Source: Desulfobacteraceae bacterium 4572_19
GTDB lineage: Bacteria > Desulfobacterota > Desulfobacteria > Desulfobacterales > NBLS01
NCBI GenBank assembly: GCA_002084385.1
Contig: NBLS01000115.1
Location: forward strand, 1 to 9,496
DNA length: 9,496 bases
Direction: 5' to 3'
The position numbers and the translations under genes were made by a program. Below are positions 4,994-9,496 of the stretch, piece by piece. How positions within the stretch are numbered: position 1 is the stretch's first letter; each line of letters begins with the position of its first letter. The notes under the pieces were generated by a model, which ran no database searches, had not been told where the DNA came from, and was given only the letters and a program-made list of their open reading frames with translations.

Positions 4994-6286
4994 TTATTCT
5001 CCTTTTTCGTTTTTACAATATTTTAAAGCAAGCATGGTTATATCATCTGACTGTTCTGCACCATCTGCAAAAGATAATATGGTGTCATTTACATGCATAA
5101 CCATCTCCATAGAAGATGCTTTTGGTTTTAATGAAATTGTCTCAAAAAGACGTTCATCTGAATATAAATCATGATTATGATTCATAGCTTCGGTAACTCC
5201 ATCTGTATATAGAAACAATGTATCACCATGATTAAGTGTCATGGTTCCGGTTGTGTATTCTATATCTTGCATGGCTCCAACCATAGGCTCACATACTGAC
5301 GGAATCCACTCTACGCTACCAGATGTTAAAATAAGCAAAGGAGGATTATGTCCAGCATTAGCATAGCGAATATTTCCTGTTTTCACATCTAATATTGCAA
5401 GAAAGAGTGTTGCAAACATGCAAGAATCATTTTTCTCTGCAAGATCATTATTGACTTTAACAAAAATCTCCCCGGGTTCTAACCCCCGTTCTGCTACAAC
5501 TTTCAGCAGGGTTTTGGTTACAGCCATAAAAAATGCTGCCGGAACGCCTTTGCCTGAAACATCGCCCACCAGAAAACAAAAATGATTGTCATCTATAAAA
5601 AAGAAATCATATAAATCACCTCCAACTTCGCGTGCAGGTTCTATAAAAGCAAATATATCAAATTCATCACGTTCCGGAAAGGCCGGAAAAAGTTTGGGCA
5701 ATATATCCATTTGAATTTCACGGGCAATGGAAAGTTCTGATTCGATTCGTTCCTTCACCGCAGTGGTTTTTGTTAAATTTATTATGTATGTTTTAAGAGA
5801 ATCTCTCATTTGCCGAAAGGAGTTGGTTAACTCGCCTACTTCATCTTTGGTTTTAACCCTTGGCAGTTTTAAATCCAAATTACCGGAGGCTATTTCCTGC
5901 ACGGCATAAGTTAACTGTCTCAGTGGTTTAGTAATTGTTTGTGCAAGATAAAAAATAAGGGATGTTAGAATGATAAAACCCAAAATACCTATTACAATCA
6001 TTACAGTGCTAAGATGTGTTACATCAGCAAGAAGTTCAGATTTAGGGAAAACAACGCCAAAAGACCAATGTTCAACAGGCAGTGAAAAATAGTAAATAAA
6101 AACATCTCCAAGATCTGGAAAATTTTCAATTTCAGCAAATCCCGATTCGCCAGTACGCATTTTACGTCCTATATGTCTCAACTCCGGTATTTTTAACTCT
6201 TCTGCGTGGGAGAATATTGTTTCATGTATTATTAAATTCTTATCAGGATGAGCAATATAAGCTCCGTATCTTGAAAGAAGTAAGAT
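4994..6286 (-). CDS. Cache-HAMP-PP2C (SpoIIE/RsbU-type) phosphatase, C-terminal fragment
   Basis: This is the larger part of a membrane-bound serine phosphatase whose N-terminus lies at 6243-6842 in another frame. The proper frame opens at about 6286 and reads LLLSRYGAYIAHPDKNL (the end of a double Cache domain). Numbering from the TTG at 6181, it then has a membrane helix near 58-81, a HAMP domain near 80-133 (TKPLRQLTYAVQEIASGNLD...DEVGELTNSF), a coiled linker with the SELSIAREIQMDILP motif, and the PP2C domain from about 180 to 390. Metal-binding motifs are all present: GGDLYD (189/192), GDVSGKG (207), YTDGVTEA (327) and QSDDIT (379-380). The C-terminal enzyme half is complete. Its expected substrate is the phosphorylated STAS protein encoded 4 bases downstream. 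A gene caller would choose TTG 6181 as start, but no ribosome site supports it. The first half of this gene cannot be read through without a frame change. Confidence 0.9.
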   Translation of the reverse strand: MLLLSRYGAYIAHPDKNLIIHETIFSHAEELKIPELRHIGRKMRTGESGFAEIENFPDLGDVFIYYFSLPVEHWSFGVVFPKSELLADVTHLSTVMIVIGILGFIILTSLIFYLAQTITKPLRQLTYAVQEIASGNLDLKLPRVKTKDEVGELTNSFRQMRDSLKTYIINLTKTTAVKERIESELSIAREIQMDILPKLFPAFPERDEFDIFAFIEPAREVGGDLYDFFFIDDNHFCFLVGDVSGKGVPAAFFMAVTKTLLKVVAERGLEPGEIFVKVNNDLAEKNDSCMFATLFLAILDVKTGNIRYANAGHNPPLLILTSGSVEWIPSVCEPMVGAMQDIEYTTGTMTLNHGDTLFLYTDGVTEAMNHNHDLYSDERLFETISLKPKASSMEMVMHVNDTILSFADGAEQSDDITMLALKYCKNEKGE

Positions 6287-6842
6287 TCATTTTATTATTT
6301 TTCATGCGATAAAAGGGTGAGGCGTAAGTTATCATCAAGACCTGACTACTGCCCTCATCAAAATATGGTTCTGTCCAGACAGGTTTCTTAAGCTCTTTTG
6401 CCAGTTGATACCAGTCCATAAAAAAATACTGAAAATCTTCTTTACCAAGATTAATATAATCTATACGATTGCCGGCTCTAAAACGATATGGAGAGTAATA
6501 AAGTTTTGAGGCATCGAAACTATATGGTTCGAAAGCTATTGCTGTTCCAAATATTTCAGGATTTTTATTTAAAACACGGTTTTCAATAATTTTAATACGT
6601 TCTTTGGTTATTTCCCCTTTTTCAAGAGAATAAGCAACGCCGTCTATTACCTTATCAGCAACATTAAATACTTCAGTTATTTGTTTTCCGGTGGCTTTGG
6701 CAAGATAATCACCTTTTTCGATAGCTTGTTCTATTATTAAGTTTCGAGAGACCACATAATCATATCGAAGAATGCATCCAAAAATAATTATTGAACATGC
6801 TAATAGTGATGTGGATAAACGAAATGCTATGCCCATTTTCAT
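6243..6842 (-). CDS. Cache-HAMP-PP2C phosphatase, N-terminal sensor fragment
   Basis: This encodes the first membrane anchor and most of the extracytoplasmic double Cache sensor of the phosphatase at 4994-6286. The start at 6840-6842 (MKMGIAFRLS) precedes a hydrophobic helix near residues 8-25. The Cache part follows with IFGTAIAFEPYSFD, YYSPYRFRAG, W-rich FFMDWYQLAKELKKPVWTEPYFDEG and LMITYASPFYRMKNNK, a pattern typical of dCache domains that bind small organic ligands. After about residue 184 the reading is nonsense (15 residues) and stops at 6243-6245, while the neighbouring frame picks up LLLSRYGAYIAHPD. Full-length homologues have about 30 further residues here (the strand-helix segment before the membrane-proximal subdomain). 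The binding-protein gene ends 5 bases upstream, so the two are very likely co-transcribed. AAGGA is present but about 19 bases away, so the ribosome site is weak. Confidence 0.85.
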   Translation of the reverse strand: MKMGIAFRLSTSLLACSIIIFGCILRYDYVVSRNLIIEQAIEKGDYLAKATGKQITEVFNVADKVIDGVAYSLEKGEITKERIKIIENRVLNKNPEIFGTAIAFEPYSFDASKLYYSPYRFRAGNRIDYINLGKEDFQYFFMDWYQLAKELKKPVWTEPYFDEGSSQVLMITYASPFYRMKNNKMNLTSFKIRSLYCSS

Positions 6843-6847
6843 TAGTT

Positions 6848-7903
6848 TTATTTTTGTATCCTTATCTTTTTATAAAAATCATAATATACCGGTGCGTTTG
6901 ATATAAAACCAAGCTTCAGTAAAGTATTAACAACAAATTCATATTCGGTTTTACCCAATACCATATCAGGCTTGGTGTTTTTATCCAATAATATAATATC
7001 TTTCATACGATCTAACATCCAACGTTGATGAGATTTATTAGCACGTATTTTTTTCTTTTTCATAATGGAAAGAACAATATTTAAAGCTTCTTCAGGGTGG
7101 GCGAAAGTATAGTCCCATCCTTTGGCCGTAGCTTTTACAAAATTGTGTACCATATCGGATTTTTTATTAAGGGTTGACCTAAGACAATAAATTCCGTCTT
7201 CAGGAAAATTAAATCCAAGGTCGTTGAAAAAAAAAGTAACCATTTCGTTATAATCTAATCCATAGGAACTCAACGTGTGATATTCATTGTACCACATTGC
7301 CGGAACTGCATCGAGTCCACCCCGCATAAAAAGATCAAAAGATGGTGATTGACGGATAAGATTTACTTTTATGCCTTCACGTTTAAATAATGCTCTGGGT
7401 TGTAGTTGAAATTCTTCATTCCACATGCCTATACGCTTACCGTGTAAATCCTTGATAGTATTAATTCCTGTGCCTTTGCGTGCTATAAGCATTAATGCGG
7501 AACGTTGTACAATCTGGCCAACATTAACAAGTTTAAGCCCGGAATCATAAGATTTTATGGCAGATGAAAGAAACATGGTGCCAAAGTCTGCCATTTTATC
7601 AGCCAACATTTGAGAAGGGTTTGCATCAGGACCTCCGGAAATTATTTTAAGATCAATTCCATAATTGGCATAAAAGCCTTTGTTTTTGGCAATATAAAAA
7701 CCTGCAAATTGAGTTTGGGGGTACCACTGTAAAATAAGTTTAACCGGTGTTAGCAAAACAGGTTGCAATGTGGCAGGTTTGGCAATAACAGAGTTGCAAA
7801 TAAATAAGGGTGATATTAAAATTATAAGAAACAAATAATTATAAACTATCCATTGTTTACATATTTTTTGCCCGTATATATTTTTAATTATATCTGTTTT
7901 CAT
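6848..7903 (-). CDS. NMT1/THI5-like periplasmic substrate-binding protein
   Basis: This 351-residue secreted protein is of the ABC-transporter SBP superfamily, NMT1/THI5-like (ThiY/SsuA-type fold). A signal peptide spans about residues 17-41, with a hydrophobic core (YLFLIILISPLFI) and a likely signal peptidase I site NSVIA|KP; no lipobox Cys is seen. The mature part has the family's opening QWYPQTQFAGFYIAKNKGFYANYGIDLKI, then ADKMADFGTMFLSSAIK, GQIVQRSALMLIARKGTGI, KDLHGKRIGMW and a conserved MWYNEYHTLSSYGLD. The start at 7901-7903 has AGGA 5 bases upstream; the preceding gene ends 7 bases away. No permease or ATPase genes are nearby. Instead it is followed 5 bases later by the Cache-PP2C sensor, so it may be a ligand receptor for signalling rather than a transport component. 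Ligands of related proteins include pyrimidine or thiamine precursors, sulfonates and nitrile-like compounds; the ligand here is unknown. It appears intact. Confidence 0.9.
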   Translation of the reverse strand: MKTDIIKNIYGQKICKQWIVYNYLFLIILISPLFICNSVIAKPATLQPVLLTPVKLILQWYPQTQFAGFYIAKNKGFYANYGIDLKIISGGPDANPSQMLADKMADFGTMFLSSAIKSYDSGLKLVNVGQIVQRSALMLIARKGTGINTIKDLHGKRIGMWNEEFQLQPRALFKREGIKVNLIRQSPSFDLFMRGGLDAVPAMWYNEYHTLSSYGLDYNEMVTFFFNDLGFNFPEDGIYCLRSTLNKKSDMVHNFVKATAKGWDYTFAHPEEALNIVLSIMKKKKIRANKSHQRWMLDRMKDIILLDKNTKPDMVLGKTEYEFVVNTLLKLGFISNAPVYYDFYKKIRIQK

Positions 7904-7910
7904 TTAGTTC

Positions 7911-8423
7911 CTATATTTTATGATATAACAGTGTTTTTGCCATTTCATCAAACAGTTTAATTTTTGAAAAATCAAATTTTTGAAAATTAAAATAAGTATA
8001 ATATAAACACCATTTATCTGGAGTTTCAGGCATAAAACCTGAAAAAAAGAGTCCTAATTTGGATAGTTTCTCTTCAAGATCGATGGGGATAGGGGCTGAT
8101 GCCGGCACTTTAACGTAAATGGTTGCTGTTTTTTCTGCACATAATTCATGTATTTTTTGAGAAAGTAAATCAAATAAGTCTGTCCCAAAGGATTCAATTG
8201 TAATATCGGCAATACTGTACTTGCGATTTCGTTCGACATACAAAGATGTTTTATCTTTTGGGAGGGTACTCTCTTCATTTTTAATATCAACTGAAAACCG
8301 CTTGGCTGAAAATATTTTTTTTGTAATTTCCATATGACATTCAGGAACAAACAGAGGAAACGTCATGGGCTCCTTAGATGGATATGCAGCATATAACAAA
8401 CTTTCTCGCTGGGGATTCCTTTG
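7911..8423 (-). CDS. ATPase-GNAT fusion protein, C-terminal fragment
   Basis: This is the downstream part of the protein that starts at 9198, in a different frame. The frame opens at about 8423 and reads NPQRESLLYAAYPSKEPMTFPLFVPECHMEITKKIF, matching the linker that follows the GNAT domain in related fusions (PQRES..., then a VPxxHxE helix). A roughly 120-residue alpha/beta domain follows and ends with KLGLFFSGFMPE...WCLYYTYFNF...FDFSKIKLFDEMAKTLLYHKI, recalling the GFFFAG...LRLQYLNN...I...LL.YI ending of the family. A gene caller would start at TTG 8397-8399. About 50 residues, the second half of the GNAT domain, are missing between the two fragments. The role of this C-terminal domain is not known to me. 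Its stop lies 7 bases before the binding-protein gene. Confidence 0.8.
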   Translation of the reverse strand, partial: QRNPQRESLLYAAYPSKEPMTFPLFVPECHMEITKKIFSAKRFSVDIKNEESTLPKDKTSLYVERNRKYSIADITIESFGTDLFDLLSQKIHELCAEKTATIYVKVPASAPIPIDLEEKLSKLGLFFSGFMPETPDKWCLYYTYFNFQKFDFSKIKLFDEMAKTLLYHKI

Positions 8424-9198
8424 TCATATAATTGTGAAACATGCCCACCAATTCTAAAAAGCCCTTATTCCCCCTAAATTCAGGTGTAATCATTGCTGCT
8501 CCAAACTCTGCAATCTGTGGACATCTATCTGATACCATAAGTGCCATATGACCAACAATTCGACCAGATTGAAGTTTGGCTATGTAAGATACAACTTGTT
8601 GGTTTTCCAGTTCATTTTCCAGCATATCTGTATAGTAAAATGATTTTTTACAGTAGGAGTATTTATAGGTGTGATAAGCTAACTCTACAATGTTATCTTT
8701 TTTTGCATCCCTGTCTGTTGCTCCTGAAAATGTATTGATATCTTTAAAATTGGCAAGTTGTTTATAAATAACAGTTTTCCATCCCATATTTCCTTCATTC
8801 AGAAATTCAAACCGATCCACCAGTTTTTTAATAAGAAAAAATTTAAGGCCGTCTTCAGTTTCTGTGGGATTATCTGCATCATAATCAGGAAGTGCTTTGG
8901 GATTTACAGGCAACCCCATATTTGTAAATACAAATTCAACTCCATTATCAATAGGCTCGCAGGTAATTTTAAAATGATCTTCAAAGCCTGTATCAGGATA
9001 GTTTTCCAAAATATGAACTGCAACCTCTTCTGATGCTAATCTCAGGTGGTGCATCTCTTCTGTTTGTGCACCAAAAGCCTTGGCAGCCTCCACAACAAAT
9101 TCCTGAATAAGGTGTAAAAAATCAAGTTTATAATACAGTTTAAGAGAAATTTTGGCATTGGGTGTGTTGCTAATTGTATCAGTACTATTATTTGACAT
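8374..9198 (-). CDS. RsbW-like ATPase fused to a GNAT acetyltransferase domain, N-terminal fragment
   Basis: This is the first gene of the apparent operon. Residues 15-145 resemble an RsbW-type HATPase_c domain: LHLIQEFVVEAAKAFGA, the N-box region LRLASEEVAVHILEN, VEFVFTNMGLPVNPKALPDYD (G1-like), and EDGLKFFLIKKLVDRFEFLNEGNMGW (G2-like). In the N-box the Mg-binding Asn is His62 (EEVAVH), and the G1 Asp is replaced (TNMG), so ATP binding or kinase activity is doubtful. Residues 160-262 are a GNAT acetyltransferase domain, with VGHMALMVSDRCPQIAEFGAAMITPEFRGNKGF as the acetyl-CoA-binding motif A. After about residue 260 the frame is lost (last 12 or so residues are nonsense), and the protein resumes at 8423 in another frame. 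AAGGGA lies about 9 bases before the ATG. An out-of-frame ATG at 9239 opens a short overlapping reading frame. Such fusions occur beside partner-switching genes in delta-proteobacteria, as recalled rather than searched. Confidence 0.82.
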   Translation of the reverse strand: MSNNSTDTISNTPNAKISLKLYYKLDFLHLIQEFVVEAAKAFGAQTEEMHHLRLASEEVAVHILENYPDTGFEDHFKITCEPIDNGVEFVFTNMGLPVNPKALPDYDADNPTETEDGLKFFLIKKLVDRFEFLNEGNMGWKTVIYKQLANFKDINTFSGATDRDAKKDNIVELAYHTYKYSYCKKSFYYTDMLENELENQQVVSYIAKLQSGRIVGHMALMVSDRCPQIAEFGAAMITPEFRGNKGFLELVGMFHNYMTKESPARKFVICCISI

Positions 9199-9299
9199 TC
9201 TTGTTGTTCCCTTTGTTTTATAGTAGAATCATTGCTCATTAAAAAAATATCTTTTTCTAATAAATTTTTAAATAATGGATTGACTTTACGCCTTCTCGT
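9199..9299. other. 101-base divergent intergenic region
   Basis: This AT-rich spacer lies between the operon head (minus) and the antitoxin-like gene (plus) and must hold both promoters. TTGACT at 9280-9285 followed by TATGAT at 9299-9304 resembles plus-strand promoter boxes, but the 13-base spacing is too short and the second box overlaps the proposed start codon. On the minus strand TACTAT is a possible -10, with only a T-run in the -35 position. No confident promoter is called. Confidence 0.4.
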
Positions 9300-9496
9300 A
9301 TGATAGAAAATTGTGCTACAATTGCGACAGTTGTCAAAATGATGGAATCAGTACCGGAACCAGTTCAAAACCGAATTGTAGAACATCTTCGCAATTATTT
9401 TGAAGAGTTAGAGGATGAAATAGAGTGGGACTTATTAGTTTCACAAACTCAACCGAAGTTAATTGAGGCTGCAAAACGTGCAAAAAATGAAATAGA
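9300..9496 (+). CDS. Antitoxin-like small protein, N-terminal part (runs off right edge)
   Basis: This is an open frame of 65 codons from ATG 9300-9302 to the window end, so it has no stop here. It reads MIENCATIATVVKMMESVPEP, then VQNRIVEHLRNYFEELEDEIEWDLL and SQTQPKLIEAAKRAKNEI. The pattern (MMESxPE, VxEHLRxYxxxLxDExxWD, QxxLxxAAxRAKxEI) recalls small helical proteins common in cyanobacteria and other bacteria, usually annotated as hypothetical proteins or type II toxin-antitoxin antitoxins and often followed by a RelE/ParE-like toxin. The start is chosen because family members begin at this point. No Shine-Dalgarno is visible, and ATG-ATG at 9339-9344 is an alternative. It is the only protein gene on the plus strand, divergent from the operon. 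A partner toxin, if any, would lie beyond 9496. Coding is likely; the antitoxin label is tentative. Confidence 0.6.
   Translation, partial: MIENCATIATVVKMMESVPEPVQNRIVEHLRNYFEELEDEIEWDLLVSQTQPKLIEAAKRAKNEI

Noticed and set aside
1325..6842. Programmed ribosomal frameshifting as the explanation for the split genes
   Set aside because: The proteins also lack 25-70 residues at each break, which a change of frame cannot restore, and no slippery heptamer with a downstream structure was recognised at the junctions.
8054..8350. Minus-strand frame of 98 codons inside the fusion C-terminal fragment
   Set aside because: It is a shadow in another frame of a segment that already reads as the conserved C-terminal domain.
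8758..9033. Plus-strand frame of 91 codons
   Set aside because: It is antisense to the ATPase domain, which has clear family motifs; no start signal is visible.
9280..9304. TTGACT...TATGAT as a promoter for the antitoxin-like gene
   Set aside because: The spacing is 13 bases and the -10-like box overlaps the proposed ATG, so it is not a usable sigma70 promoter for that start.

Overview
This is an AT-rich bacterial window. Protein styles point to a delta-proteobacterial (Desulfobacterota, Desulfobacterales-like) host. Evidence includes an OFA-family oxalate/formate-type transporter, an acetoacetyl-CoA synthetase, an NMT1/THI5-type binding protein, and a Cache-HAMP-PP2C / STAS / RsbW partner-switching set headed by an ATPase-GNAT fusion. 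The taxonomic call is inference from protein resemblance and base composition, not from a search.

Layout. Bases 1-470 hold the N-terminal part of a dGTPase-like HD phosphohydrolase (minus strand, runs off the left edge). Bases 542-964 hold two divergent tRNA genes, initiator tRNA-fMet(CAU) on minus and tRNA-Asn(GUU) on plus. Each has a recognisable sigma70-type promoter and an intrinsic terminator, and a T-rich block lies between the promoters. Bases 965-1324 carry no gene but several inverted and tandem repeats. Bases 1325-9198 are all minus strand. In transcription order they read: ATPase-GNAT fusion (split), NMT1-like periplasmic binding protein, Cache-HAMP-PP2C phosphatase (split), STAS anti-anti-sigma factor, RsbW-like kinase (C-terminus disrupted), acetoacetyl-CoA synthetase (split), then, after a 248-base spacer, the OFA transporter. 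From the fusion to the synthetase the genes are spaced by 4-26 bases or so and look like one operon. At the right edge a plus-strand gene resembling a toxin-antitoxin antitoxin begins at 9300 and runs out of the window.

How the genes may work together. A secreted binding protein could present a ligand to the Cache domain of the membrane phosphatase. The phosphatase would dephosphorylate the STAS protein, which would then sequester the RsbW-like kinase. The ATPase-GNAT protein may be a second kinase-like or acetylating arm. This wiring is inferred from gene order and known partner-switching logic.

The most striking observation is a pattern. Five of the protein genes have internal blocks of roughly 30-75 residues missing (six junctions, near 2256, 3075, 3858, 4358, 6287 and 8417). 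The sequence on both sides of each junction is otherwise well conserved and free of stops in the proper frame. Four junctions also shift the frame. Either the assembly has lost short segments (for example scaffold gaps closed to zero length) or this locus has undergone an unusual burst of short deletions. Product names for these genes are secure, but their functionality as written is not.
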